Source: JBCBEX01 sp038528235
GTDB taxonomy: Bacteria > Bacteroidota > Rhodothermia > Rhodothermales > Rubricoccaceae
Length of the DNA stretch: 31,343 nucleotides
Reading direction: 5' to 3'
Assembly: GCA_038528235.1 (NCBI GenBank)
Contig: JBCBEX010000053.1
Location: forward strand, 1 to 31,343
Part shown: piece after piece, positions 6,622 to 15,841 of the stretch
How positions within the stretch are numbered: position 1 is the stretch's first letter
Layout of the letters: every line of letters begins with the position of its first letter
The notes under the pieces: model-generated
The model's input: the letters and a program-made list of their open reading frames with translations, nothing else
What the model was told of the DNA's origin: nothing
Databases searched by the model: none
Translations under genes and position numbers: made by a program

Positions 6622-9111
6622 ATGCCAACGTTTGATCTCTCCACGCTTCTCGAAATGACCTCGGCGGTCCTGCCTGTGGCGCTCCCGCTTGTGGTGAAAG
6701 CTACGGTCGTGTTCGCGCTCGGATGGGTGGTCGCGCGCCTCATGCGCGGTTCTTCGGCGGCATGGCGCCACGCCGTCTGGGCGGGGACGCTCGCAGCCGT
6801 GCTTGCGGTGACGCTGCTTCCGCTCGCCCTGCCTGCCTGGGAGGTCGCCGTGCCTGGACTGCCCGCTGAAGCCGCAACGCTCAGCGAGGCGCCGACGCTC
6901 ACCGACGACGCGGCGGGCCCTACGCTGGCAGCCACGCAGCCCGGCGCGTTTGAAGCGGGCGCTTTCGCAGGGTTCAATGCAGCAGAAGAGTCCGCAGCGC
7001 CAGCGGCAGCAACGCCCTGGGCGCTCGCGCTGGCGCAGCCGTGGGCTGCACTGGTGCTCGTATGGGCGCTCGGCGTGTTGCTTGTGGGCGCGTGGTGGCT
7101 CGTGAGCGCGCTCGCGGCGTGGCGGCTGGCTGCTCGGGCCACGCCCGTGAAGGACGGCGCCTGGCTCGCGCTCCTCGCCGACGTGGCCGATGGCCTCGAC
7201 CTGCGTACGCCCGTGCGTCTGCTCACCAGCGATCGCCTCAGTGTGCCCGTGACCTGGGGCGCCGTGGGGCCCGTCCTCATCCTGCCTGCCGAGGCGGAGA
7301 GCTGGGACGCCGACCGCCGCCGCGCGGTCCTCGCCCACGAGCTCGCCCACGTGGGCCGGCGCGACGTACTGTGGCAGTGGGTCGCCCAGCTGGCCTGCGC
7401 CCTGCACTGGTATCAGCCCCTTGCGTGGCTCGCCTACCGCCGCCTGCTCGCCGAGCGCGAGCATGCCTGCGACGACTCGGTGCTGCGCGCCGGGACGCGG
7501 CCCACCGCCTACGCCGACGTACTCCTCGACGTGGCGCGCTCCGTGCAGCGTCGCGAGCCGGTGGCCGCCCTCGCGATGGCCCCGATGGCACGCCGCTCGC
7601 AACTCGAAGGCCGCCTCCTCTCCATCCTCGACCCCTCCCTCGACCGGCGGGCGCTCTCACGAGTCCTGCTGACCATCCTGGGGGCGGTGACGTTGCTACT
7701 GGCCGCATCGCTTGCGAGTGTGCGTCCGGTGGCTCAGGCCGCCGTCGGTGACGTCGCACCGTTCAGCTTCGCAGCGGCGAGCGACGCCCCGCCGAGCGGA
7801 ATGGACGCCGTGGCAGCGCCGCGCCCCAATCCGCAGCCTAGCCCGCAGCCGCGCGTGACCGGCCTCGGTGCGACGACCTATGCGGCGGACGACTTTAGCT
7901 GGACGGGCACGCTCGCGCCTGGCAAGCAACTCATCGTCAAAAATCTCAACGGCGAGGTGAAAGCGCGCGGTGGCGACGACAACAGCGTGGCGATCGAGGC
8001 CACAGAGGACCGCTACCGGGGGCGGCGCCCGACGCCCGCCGAAGTCGAGGTCGTCGAGTTCAGCGATGGCGTCGTGGTGTGCGTGCGCTACGAGGGCCAG
8101 CGCGGCGACTGCTCTCCGTCTGAGAGCCCCAGCGGCAACGTCAACAACGGCGTCACGATCAACTTCGAGGTGCGCGTCCCACGCGGCGTCCACTTCGAGG
8201 GCACGTCCGTCAACGGGGCCGTCGAGGCACTGGGCCTCTCAGGCGACGTGAAGGCCACGAGCGTCAACGGTGCCGTCAAAGCAACGACCTCCAACGGCGA
8301 CATCGAGGCCACGAGCGTCAACGGGGCCGTGGAGGCATCGGCCAGCGGCACGGTCCGCGCGTCGAGCGTCAACGGCGCCATCCGTGCCGACATGGGCCGC
8401 GCTGACTGGACGGGTACCGCGGAGTATTCCTCGGTCAACGGCGCCATCATCCTCACGCTGCCCTCCGACTTCTCCGCCGAGATCGAGGCCAAAACGATGA
8501 ACGGCGACATCCGCTCCGACTTCCCGCTGGAGATCCGGCGCGGGCGCCATGTCGGCGTGTCGGCCTCGGGCACCGTCGGCAACGGCGGGCGGCGTATGAA
8601 GCTCACCACGCAGAACGGCAGCATCCAACTGCGCCGCTCCGGCGCGCACCTTCGCGAGCGCGGCGACCGCCAGGATTCGCGCATCGATCGGCGCGTGGCG
8701 AGCCAAGACGACCGCGCCGCTCTGCCGGGCGTCCACCACATCCGTGACGCCCGGTTGCGCACGGCCGTAGTCGACACGCTCCGCGCCGCACACCGGCTCG
8801 CCCAGGCCTCGTCCTTCTCCTACTCCGACGCGGACGACGACCTCGATGTCCGCGTGGACGAGCACGGCTTCCGGCTCGTCGTCAACGGCGAGGTGGAGGT
8901 CGATCTCGACTGGGACGACCTCGCCGACGAGATGGAAGACATCGTTGAGGAGGCCGTCGAGAGCGTGGATTGGGACGGCATCGCCGACGACCTCGAAGCC
9001 GCGTTCGACGACATGAACGTCGATGTCCACCTGAAGATTGGGCAGGCGTTCCAGAGCGCATTCACCTTGGACCGTCCGTTCGCCTACGAGCAGGCCCACG
9101 ACCCCTGCTGA
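6622..9111 (+). CDS. BlaR1-like M56 membrane metallopeptidase with DUF4097 beta-solenoid sensor domain
   Basis: An 829-residue BlaR1-like protein. Hydrophobic segments near 18-38, 52-72, 137-163 and 346-366 resemble the four BlaR1 helices. Between the last two is the cytoplasmic zinc protease with HELAH (239-243) and a downstream glutamate in AEREHACDD (Glu280). BlaR1 would then carry a penicillin-binding sensor; instead, after a Pro-rich linker (398-410), residues ~420-672 form a DUF4097 putative-adhesin beta-solenoid. It has a ladder of Asn-Gly turns (SVNGAV near 529, 547, 565; SVNGAI near 582 and 604; MNGDI near 626; QNGSI near 664). The last ~150 residues are very acidic and unrecognised. 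It likely senses an envelope state and inactivates the co-transcribed BlaI repressor, but the ligand is unknown. A weak hairpin (9130-9149) follows the stop. Confidence 0.85.
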   Translation: MPTFDLSTLLEMTSAVLPVALPLVVKATVVFALGWVVARLMRGSSAAWRHAVWAGTLAAVLAVTLLPLALPAWEVAVPGLPAEAATLSEAPTLTDDAAGPTLAATQPGAFEAGAFAGFNAAEESAAPAAATPWALALAQPWAALVLVWALGVLLVGAWWLVSALAAWRLAARATPVKDGAWLALLADVADGLDLRTPVRLLTSDRLSVPVTWGAVGPVLILPAEAESWDADRRRAVLAHELAHVGRRDVLWQWVAQLACALHWYQPLAWLAYRRLLAEREHACDDSVLRAGTRPTAYADVLLDVARSVQRREPVAALAMAPMARRSQLEGRLLSILDPSLDRRALSRVLLTILGAVTLLLAASLASVRPVAQAAVGDVAPFSFAAASDAPPSGMDAVAAPRPNPQPSPQPRVTGLGATTYAADDFSWTGTLAPGKQLIVKNLNGEVKARGGDDNSVAIEATEDRYRGRRPTPAEVEVVEFSDGVVVCVRYEGQRGDCSPSESPSGNVNNGVTINFEVRVPRGVHFEGTSVNGAVEALGLSGDVKATSVNGAVKATTSNGDIEATSVNGAVEASASGTVRASSVNGAIRADMGRADWTGTAEYSSVNGAIILTLPSDFSAEIEAKTMNGDIRSDFPLEIRRGRHVGVSASGTVGNGGRRMKLTTQNGSIQLRRSGAHLRERGDRQDSRIDRRVASQDDRAALPGVHHIRDARLRTAVVDTLRAAHRLAQASSFSYSDADDDLDVRVDEHGFRLVVNGEVEVDLDWDDLADEMEDIVEEAVESVDWDGIADDLEAAFDDMNVDVHLKIGQAFQSAFTLDRPFAYEQAHDPC

Positions 9112-9303
9112 TCCGACTAGGCTCTCTCCGAGCGGCCCGCCAACCGCTCCTCGCTCCCTGGGCAACGTGTGCCCACCTGGTGTGTCCTGTGCGCACCGGG
9201 TCGCCTTCTGCCTGTGACAGACGGCCGCGCCTCGTCACTTTTGCGCCGCCGCCCTCGTAAGCCTCTCGTTTTCTGTTTTCCGAGCCGCCCCCCCGCTCGT
9301 CTG

Positions 9304-12063
9304 ATGCTGTTCGCTACGCGCCGCCTCGTCCTCCTTCTCGCGCTCGTCGGCCCGATGGCTCTTGCGCCGATAGCCCTCGCGGGTGAGCAATCGTCCGACC
9401 CGCCTGGCGGCAAGCAGGGCGAGGGCCCGCCCAAGCTGAGCGCGGTCAGCCTCGCTGAGGCGACGACCGCCACCCTCTCCATCGACGGACGCCTGGACGA
9501 GGGGGCCTGGGCCAGCGCACCCGTCGCGAGCGGCTTCACGCAGCGCGAGCCCGTGCCGGGCGACCCCGCCACCGAGCGCACCGAGGTCCGCGTCCTCTAC
9601 GACGCCAACGCTATCTACGTCGGCTTCCGCTGCTACCTCCGCGACCCGAGCACGCTCATCTCGCGCATGGCCCGCCGCGACGACTTCATCCAGAGCGACC
9701 TCGCCCTCGTGGCCTTCGACAGCTATGACGACGGGCGCACCGCGTTCGTCTTCGCCGTCACGCCCGCGGGCAGCCCGCGCGACTTCCTGATCTACAACGA
9801 CGTCGAGGAGGACACCAGCTGGGACGCCGTCTGGGACGTGGCGACCTCCGTGGAGGAGACCGGCTGGACCGCCGAGTTCCGCATCCCACTCTCGCAGCTG
9901 CGCTTCCGCGCCGACGAGGGCGCGCAGGACTGGGGCATCCAGTTCGGCCGCGAGATCGTCCACAACGGCGAGAGCGACTTCTGGGCGCCGTTCCCGCCCG
10001 AGGCCAGCGGCACCGTCTCCAGCTTCGGCCGCCTGCTCGACCTGCGCGGGCTCCGCGCGCCGCGCCGCCTCGAAGTCACGCCCTACGTCGCCAGCAAGCT
10101 CGAACGCGTCCCCGGCGACGCCGCCGACCCGTTCTACAGCGAAAACGACCTCGGCGCAAACGTTGGCGCGGATCTCCGCTATGGCCTTACGAGCGACCTC
10201 ACGCTCACGGCCACGCTCAACCCCGACTTCGGGCAGGTCGAGGCCGACCCGGCCGTCGTCAACCTCTCGCAGTTCGAGAACTTCTTCGAGGAGCGCCGCC
10301 CGTTCTTCGTCGAGGGCGTGGACATCTTCCAGTTTGGCAACACGCGCACGTTCAACGTCGACTTCCGGCCGACCTTCTTCTACAGCCGCCGCATCGGCCG
10401 CAGCCCGCGCCGCAACCTCAGCGACGACTTTGGGGACGCCGACTTCGTGGATAGTCCCAACGAGACGACCATCGCAGGTGCCGCCAAGCTCTCGGGCAAG
10501 GTCGGTGACTGGTCCGTCGGCGTCCTCGAAGCGGTCACCACACGGGAGTACGGCCAGCACGTCGTCGGTGACGGGCCGATTGAGCGGGCCATCGTGGAGC
10601 CGTGGGCCAACTATGCCGTCGGGCGCGTCAAGCGCGACTTCCGCGGCGGCCAGACCGTTGTGGGCGGCCTCGTCACCGCCGCCAACCGTCGCCTCGCGGA
10701 CGACCCCGTCTTCGAAGACCTGATGCCGTCGAGCGCCTATGTCGGTGGCCTCGACTTCGAGCACCAGTTCGGCGACCAGACCTACGCCGTCTCGGGCGTC
10801 GGCGCGTTCAGCCGCGTCAACGGCAGCACGTCGGTCATCACCGACCTCCAGCGCGCGCCCCAGCGCTACTACCAGCGCCCCGACGACGCCTCGGCCTCCG
10901 TCGACTCCAGCGCGACCTCGCTCAGCGGCTACTACGGCCAACTCTCCATCGCCAAGATCCGCGGCGAGCACGTCACGGGCTCGCTCACCTACACCGATAT
11001 CGCGCCCGGCTTCGACGTCAACGACCTCGGCTTCCAGTTTCGCGCCGGCGTCCGGGCGCTCTCCTATGCCACCAGCTACCAGGACAACAACCCCGCGTCT
11101 GACCTGCTCAACCGCTGGCGCGTCAATTTCTTCGGCGGTGGCGGGTGGAACCGCGACGGCAACCGCATCAACGGCTACATGGGCACCTTCAGCAACGTGC
11201 AGTTCAGCAGCCGCTGGGGCTTCTTCGGCAACGCGATCTACATCCCGCCCGGCACCAACGACCGGCTGACACGCGGCGGCCCGCGCTCGACCTACCCCGC
11301 CGGTCTCCGGACGCTGCTGGGTTCGTTCTCCGACTTCCGCAAGCCGTTCGCCGTCGAGGGCGGCTTCAACCAGCGGTTCGACACCTCCGGCGAGTACGAC
11401 CGCTACGCCTTCAGCACCTTCGTCTGGCGGCCCAACACGACCGTGTCCGTCGAGGTCAACCCCGAACTCGGCTGGGAGAAGGACACGGACCAGTACGTCG
11501 GCACCGAAGACGCCGCAGCGATGACGGCGACCGGCGGTACGCGCTATCTCTTCGCCGACGTGACGAGCCAGAACGTCTCGCTCGGGATGCGCCTCAACTG
11601 GACGTTCTCGCCGACGCTCACGCTGCAGCTCTTCGCGCGGCCGTTCATCGCGGCCTACCGCTACGAGAACTACAAGCAGTTCGCCGAGCCGGGCACCTAC
11701 ACCTTCGACGTGTTCGGGGACGACACCGGCACCATCACGCGCGGCCAGGTCGAGGACGGCACCTTCGTTCCCGATGCCGAGGGTGACACCTTCGAGGTGA
11801 ACCCCGGCGACGGCGGCGAGACGTTCCGCATCGACCGCCAGGACTTCACGTTCCGCTCGCTGCGCGGCAATGCCGTGCTTCGGTGGGAATACCGCCCCGC
11901 CTCGGCGATCTTCCTCGTCTGGCAGCAGCAGCGCGCCGGCTCGATCGGCAGCGACCAACTCGACGCAGGGACGTTCAACTTCGGCCGCGATCTCGGCGAC
12001 GCGTTCCGCGACGAGGTCGAGAACGTGTTCCTGCTCAAGGCGACGTATTGGATCGGCTCCTGA
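9304..12063 (+). CDS. DUF5916 outer-membrane protein with N-terminal CBM9-like domain (copy 1)
   Basis: A 919-residue exported protein; the ATG at 9304 starts a signal peptide (MLFATRRLVLLLALVG, ending near PIALAG). Residues ~58-225 match the family 9 carbohydrate-binding-like fold (SIDGRLDEGAWASAP, VRVLYDANAIYVGF). The remainder is DUF5916, with the signature LNPDFGQVEADPA near residue 305 and FFEERRPFFVEG. Alternating aromatic/polar strands and a final 'ENVFLLKATYWIG' suggest an outer-membrane beta-barrel. Its function is not established; roles in glycan or peptide handling have been suggested only by domain. A paralogue follows 115 bp downstream. A possible promoter with CACTTTTG (9236-9243) lies upstream. 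A longer ORF on the opposite strand is a composition artefact. Confidence 0.88.
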   Translation: MLFATRRLVLLLALVGPMALAPIALAGEQSSDPPGGKQGEGPPKLSAVSLAEATTATLSIDGRLDEGAWASAPVASGFTQREPVPGDPATERTEVRVLYDANAIYVGFRCYLRDPSTLISRMARRDDFIQSDLALVAFDSYDDGRTAFVFAVTPAGSPRDFLIYNDVEEDTSWDAVWDVATSVEETGWTAEFRIPLSQLRFRADEGAQDWGIQFGREIVHNGESDFWAPFPPEASGTVSSFGRLLDLRGLRAPRRLEVTPYVASKLERVPGDAADPFYSENDLGANVGADLRYGLTSDLTLTATLNPDFGQVEADPAVVNLSQFENFFEERRPFFVEGVDIFQFGNTRTFNVDFRPTFFYSRRIGRSPRRNLSDDFGDADFVDSPNETTIAGAAKLSGKVGDWSVGVLEAVTTREYGQHVVGDGPIERAIVEPWANYAVGRVKRDFRGGQTVVGGLVTAANRRLADDPVFEDLMPSSAYVGGLDFEHQFGDQTYAVSGVGAFSRVNGSTSVITDLQRAPQRYYQRPDDASASVDSSATSLSGYYGQLSIAKIRGEHVTGSLTYTDIAPGFDVNDLGFQFRAGVRALSYATSYQDNNPASDLLNRWRVNFFGGGGWNRDGNRINGYMGTFSNVQFSSRWGFFGNAIYIPPGTNDRLTRGGPRSTYPAGLRTLLGSFSDFRKPFAVEGGFNQRFDTSGEYDRYAFSTFVWRPNTTVSVEVNPELGWEKDTDQYVGTEDAAAMTATGGTRYLFADVTSQNVSLGMRLNWTFSPTLTLQLFARPFIAAYRYENYKQFAEPGTYTFDVFGDDTGTITRGQVEDGTFVPDAEGDTFEVNPGDGGETFRIDRQDFTFRSLRGNAVLRWEYRPASAIFLVWQQQRAGSIGSDQLDAGTFNFGRDLGDAFRDEVENVFLLKATYWIGS

Positions 12064-12116
12064 GGAACGTGCGCGAGCGAGCCACACGGGTGGAACCCTA
12101 GAGCCAGGCATGACGG

Positions 12117-12147
12117 TTGGGAGGTGAGCAACGCGGCGGTATCTTGG
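12117..12147 (+). promoter_or_regulatory. Bacteroidota-type -33/-7 promoter candidate for second DUF5916 gene
   Basis: TTG at 12117-12119 is followed after 20 bp by TATCTTGG (12140-12147), close to the Bacteroidota consensus TTTG-N19/20-TAnnTTTG. Transcription would start near 12154, about 25 nt before the ATG at 12179. It would allow the second DUF5916 gene to be expressed independently of the first. Confidence 0.4.
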
Positions 12148-12178
12148 CCGCCCATCTTCCCACCCTTCTGTCTGTTCT

Positions 12179-14887
12179 ATGTGGACCTCCGCGCGCGCCA
12201 CCACCGCGCTTGTCCTCCTCGTCCTCGTGTCGGGCTTGGCGGCGCCCCTCCTCGCTCAGTCCGCTCAACCCGCGCTGCCTACGCTTGAGGCGGAGCGTCG
12301 CAGCGGGCGCATTGCCATCGACGGACGCATCGACGAGGCCGCGTGGGAGGCGGCGTCCGTCGCGACCGACTTCGTCCAGCGCGAGCCGGATGCGGGCCAG
12401 CCGAGCAGCGAGCGCACCGAGGCCCTCGTGCTCTTCGACGACGACGCCCTCTACGTCGCCTTCCGCAACTACGTCGCCGACCCGAGCACCTACCTCGCCC
12501 GCGTCTCGCGCCGCGACACCTACCCGGAGAGCGACCGCGTCTCCGTGGACATCGACGGGCGGGGCGATGGGCGCACAGGCTACTACTTCGCCGTCACCGC
12601 GGGCGGCACGCAGCAGGACGGCGTGCTCTTCAACGACACCGACGCCGACGACAGCTGGGACGGCGTCTACGCGGTCCGGACGGCGCGCACCGACTACGGC
12701 TGGAGCGCCGAGTTTCGCATCCCGCTCTCCCAGTTGCGCTTCGATGCGGGCACGCCGGCATGGGGGCTGCAGCTCCAGCGCGACATCGCCCACCGCGACG
12801 AGGCGTCGTTCTGGGCCCCGATTCTCCCCGACGTGCTCGGCTACGTGTCGCGCTTCGGCACGCTGCGCGGCGTCGGGAGCCTGCAGCCGCGCGCCCGCGC
12901 CGAGGTGCTACCCTACTCCGCCCTCCGTCTGGAGCGCCTCCCTGGCGACGAGGCCGACCCGTTCTTCGACGCCAACGCGCTCCGCTTCGCCGCCGGGGCC
13001 GACCTCGAGCTCGGCATCGGGAGCGACCTCACGCTCAACGCCACGTTCAACCCCGACTTCGGGCAGGTCGAGGCCGACCCAGCCGTGCTCAATCTGACCA
13101 TCTTCGAGGACTTCTTCCGCGAGCAGCGGCCGTTCTTCGTCGAGGGCACCGAGATCTTCGACTTCGGTCGCACGCGCACCTTCAACAGCGACTTCGCCCC
13201 GCGCGACTTCTTCTACACGCGCCGCATCGGGGCGAGCCCGCGCGTCGGCGTCGGCGGCACGTTCGTGGAGGCGCCGACGGAGACGACCATCGCCGGTGCT
13301 GCCAAGTTCACGGGGCGCATCGGGGACTGGGACCTCGGCGTCCTCGAAGCCGTCACCACCAGCGAGACGGCGCGCTTCGCCAACGTCGACGACGAGGGCA
13401 ACCTCGTGCGCGGCGAAACGACCGTGCAGCCGTGGGTCAACTACGGCGTGGTGCGGGCGCGACGCGGCTTCCGCGGCGGGCGTTCGGTGTTCGGCGGCCT
13501 CGTCACGGCGACCAACCGCGCGCTCGGCGATGGCGCGCTCCTGAATGACAACCTCGCCTCGGGCGCCTACACAGTCGGCCTCGACTTCGAGCACGCGTTC
13601 GGCGGCGGGCGAACCTGGGTGCTCAGCGGTATCGGCGCGCTGTCACACGTGCGCGGGAGCACCGACTTCATCACCCGGCTCCAGCGGCGCTCGATCCGCT
13701 ACTACCAGCGCCCTGACGCGGGCTACGTCTCCGTCGACACGGCCGCCACGAGCCTCTCGGGGCTCTACAGCCAGGTGTCGTTCGGCAAGTTCTCAGGCCG
13801 CTGGCTCGGCTCGCTCACCGCCACCACCGCCACGCCCGGCTTCGAACTCAACGACCTCGGCTTCCAGACCCGTGCCGATGGGCTCTCGCTGGCGGGCAAC
13901 GTCGCCTACCGGCAGCCGCGTCCCAGCAGTCCGCTGCTGCGCTATTGGGAGCTGTCGTCCAACCAGGGCCTCACCTGGAGCTACGGCGGCGACCTCGTCA
14001 CGGCCTACGTGCGCGGCTTCGCCGATCTCTTCTTCGAGAATCGGTGGGGCATCTTCGCGAGCGCCGTGGTGCGGCCTGAGGTGTTCGACATCCGCCTCAC
14101 ACGCGGCGGCCCGCTGATGCGCAAGCCCGCCGAAGTCGGCGGCATCCTCACGGGCTACACCGACCGGAGCCGCACCGTCTACGCCGAGGTCCAGGTCGAT
14201 GGCGAACTCACCGGGCTCGATGGCTCCTCGGCCAGCATCCAGACAGAGTTGGGCTGGCGACCGTCGCCCTCGGTGCGCCTCGAACTGGAACCGGAGATCT
14301 ACTGGCAGACCAACCCGCTTCAGTTCTATCGCAGCACCGACGACCGCAACGCTGCGGCCACGTTCGGCCGGCGCTACGTCTTCTCCGACACCCGCACGAC
14401 TGAGTTCGTCTTTGGGGCACGCCTCGACTGGACGTTCACGCCTGAGCTGTCGTTCGAGCTGTTCCTCCGCCCATCGATCTTCGTAGTGGACTACGGCCAA
14501 CTCAAAGGGCTTGCCCGTCCTCGCACGTACGACTTTGACGTTTTTGGGGACGACGCCATCGAGCGCGGCAACCTCGATGGTGACGGTATGTTTGTACCCG
14601 ACCCTACAGGAAACCGGCTTCGGATCGACGCCGACGGTGATCCTGGCACCGCTGACTCGTTCCAGATCTCCCGCCGCGTCGACTTCAACGAGCGGGTGCT
14701 GCAGGGGACGGCGGTGCTGCGGTGGGAGTACCGCCCCGGCTCGGCGGTCTTCCTCGTCTGGCAGCACGAGCGCGTGGGCGACGACCTCGTGAGCAACTTC
14801 GACCTCGGGCGCGACCTCGGCGCGGTGTTCGACCTGCCCTCGGAGAACATCTTCCTCGTCAAGGTGACCTACTGGCTCGGGCGCTAG
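12179..14887 (+). CDS. DUF5916 outer-membrane protein with N-terminal CBM9-like domain (copy 2)
   Basis: A 902-residue paralogue of the preceding gene. The signal peptide is MWTSARATTALVLLVLVSG with cleavage after APLLAQ. The CBM9-like domain (AIDGRIDEAAWEAAS, VLFDDDALYVAFRNY) is followed by the DUF5916 barrel with FNPDFGQVEADPA and FFREQRPFFVEG, ending in ENIFLVKVTYWLG. Both copies keep the same layout end to end, including RRSIRYYQRPD-like and ELNDLGFQ-like segments. At DNA level the signature region contains a 34-nt identical block (10217-10250 and 13047-13080), so the copies arose by tandem duplication or exchange sequence. The likely location is the outer membrane; the substrate is unknown. 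Confidence 0.88.
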   Translation: MWTSARATTALVLLVLVSGLAAPLLAQSAQPALPTLEAERRSGRIAIDGRIDEAAWEAASVATDFVQREPDAGQPSSERTEALVLFDDDALYVAFRNYVADPSTYLARVSRRDTYPESDRVSVDIDGRGDGRTGYYFAVTAGGTQQDGVLFNDTDADDSWDGVYAVRTARTDYGWSAEFRIPLSQLRFDAGTPAWGLQLQRDIAHRDEASFWAPILPDVLGYVSRFGTLRGVGSLQPRARAEVLPYSALRLERLPGDEADPFFDANALRFAAGADLELGIGSDLTLNATFNPDFGQVEADPAVLNLTIFEDFFREQRPFFVEGTEIFDFGRTRTFNSDFAPRDFFYTRRIGASPRVGVGGTFVEAPTETTIAGAAKFTGRIGDWDLGVLEAVTTSETARFANVDDEGNLVRGETTVQPWVNYGVVRARRGFRGGRSVFGGLVTATNRALGDGALLNDNLASGAYTVGLDFEHAFGGGRTWVLSGIGALSHVRGSTDFITRLQRRSIRYYQRPDAGYVSVDTAATSLSGLYSQVSFGKFSGRWLGSLTATTATPGFELNDLGFQTRADGLSLAGNVAYRQPRPSSPLLRYWELSSNQGLTWSYGGDLVTAYVRGFADLFFENRWGIFASAVVRPEVFDIRLTRGGPLMRKPAEVGGILTGYTDRSRTVYAEVQVDGELTGLDGSSASIQTELGWRPSPSVRLELEPEIYWQTNPLQFYRSTDDRNAAATFGRRYVFSDTRTTEFVFGARLDWTFTPELSFELFLRPSIFVVDYGQLKGLARPRTYDFDVFGDDAIERGNLDGDGMFVPDPTGNRLRIDADGDPGTADSFQISRRVDFNERVLQGTAVLRWEYRPGSAVFLVWQHERVGDDLVSNFDLGRDLGAVFDLPSENIFLVKVTYWLGR

Positions 14888-15030
14888 GAAGGAGGGCGTG
14901 GAGGCTCTGCGCGCGAAGTCACGCAACTCGGCTCCGACATACGCCGGAGATCAACGTGGAGGCGGGTCGCGCACGGCCCCGCCAGTGAATCTCGGCTGCG
15001 CGCGGAACCCGGGGGGCTTCGTCGAACTCA

Positions 15031-15075
15031 AAGAGAAACTGTGAACTTTCAATTCGTACTGAAAGCTCGTCTCTT
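15031..15075 (+). other. Possible nested stem in the leader of the DoxX-like gene
   Basis: AAGAGA (15031-15036) can pair with TCTCTT (15070-15075), and inside it CTTTCA (15046-15051) with TGAAAG (15060-15065). The structure ends 13 nt before the preferred start codon at 15089. It is weak (two 6-bp stems) but is the only AT-rich patch in this intergenic stretch. Confidence 0.25.
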
Positions 15076-15088
15076 GACCCCCGCTCTC

Positions 15089-15841
15089 ATGCCTGATCGC
15101 CTGACTACCTGGGCCGACGCGCACCGCGACATCGCCCTGGACCTCATCCGCATCTACCTCGGCGTTGGCCTGTTCGCGCGCGGCATCGTCTTCCTCAACG
15201 ATTCCGGTGCCGTCGTCGAACTGGCGGGAGCCGACGGGGGCGAGCTCTCGTCCGTGGCGCTCGCCCACTACGTCGGCCTAGCCCACCTCGGCGGAGGACT
15301 CTTGCTTGCCGTTGGCATGATCACGCGCGTGGCAGCGCTCCTCCAGATTCCGGTGCTCTTCGGCGCGGCGTTCTTCGTCCACTTCCCCGAGTCATTCTTA
15401 GCGGCGAACCAGTCGTTCGCGTTCTCGGCGCTGGTCCTCGCGTTGCTCTGCGTCTACGCGATCTGGGGCGGCGGCCGTTGGTCGCTGGACCGGGCGATCA
15501 CTCGCTGGAATGCTGCGAACGCAAAGAAAGAGGCGCAGATCGTCGAGAGCCGCCTTCAGGAGAGCCGCGACCGCGAACGCCGCCGTCGGCTCGCCGCGGA
15601 GCGCGCGATGGCCCCGCGTCCCTCCAAGGAGCCCGAAGCACCGCCCTGTGTTCATGGCTACGACCGGAATGACCCGCACGTCGTAGCGGAGCGGACGTAC
15701 AGCCCAATCTCGAGTCTCCGGTTCGTCCTCGGCACGCACCCGCGTCCGAGTTCGGTCACCTTCCGTTGCAAGAAGTGCAAGGGCGTCGTCGAGGTGGCTA
15801 CGGATCCCGAGGTGATGGAGACGTACCGTTTCGAACGCTAG
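15089..15841 (+). CDS. DoxX-like membrane protein with C-terminal zinc-ribbon-like tail
   Basis: A 250-residue protein in two parts. Residues ~15-135 contain four hydrophobic helices in a DoxX-like pattern (DLIRIYLGVGLFARGIVF, then YVGLAHLGGGLLLAVGMITR, IPVLFGAAFFVHFPESF, and a final FSALVLALLCVYAIWGGGRWSLDR), as in small membrane proteins tied to redox or thiol metabolism. A charged helix (141-172, KKEAQIVESRLQESRDRER) follows, then a tail with C187-x-H189 and C227-KK-C230, a likely metal-binding ribbon. The join of DoxX to a Cys/His tail is unusual. A start at 15041 would add 16 residues; 15089 is preferred because the earlier codons overlap a possible leader hairpin. It looks monocistronic. 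The role is unknown. Confidence 0.78.
   Translation: MPDRLTTWADAHRDIALDLIRIYLGVGLFARGIVFLNDSGAVVELAGADGGELSSVALAHYVGLAHLGGGLLLAVGMITRVAALLQIPVLFGAAFFVHFPESFLAANQSFAFSALVLALLCVYAIWGGGRWSLDRAITRWNAANAKKEAQIVESRLQESRDRERRRRLAAERAMAPRPSKEPEAPPCVHGYDRNDPHVVAERTYSPISSLRFVLGTHPRPSSVTFRCKKCKGVVEVATDPEVMETYRFER

Noticed and set aside
9130..9149. A GAGCGG/CCGCTC hairpin after the M56 gene considered as a terminator.
   Set aside because: It has only a 6-bp stem and no T tract, so it is too weak to call as a separate feature.
9235..12204. A 989-codon open frame on the minus strand, longer than the DUF5916 gene it overlaps.
   Set aside because: It is antisense to a clear signal-peptide/CBM9/DUF5916 gene. 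Its product is Val/Ala/Glu/Arg-rich with no domain pattern, as expected from GC-rich third positions of the real gene.
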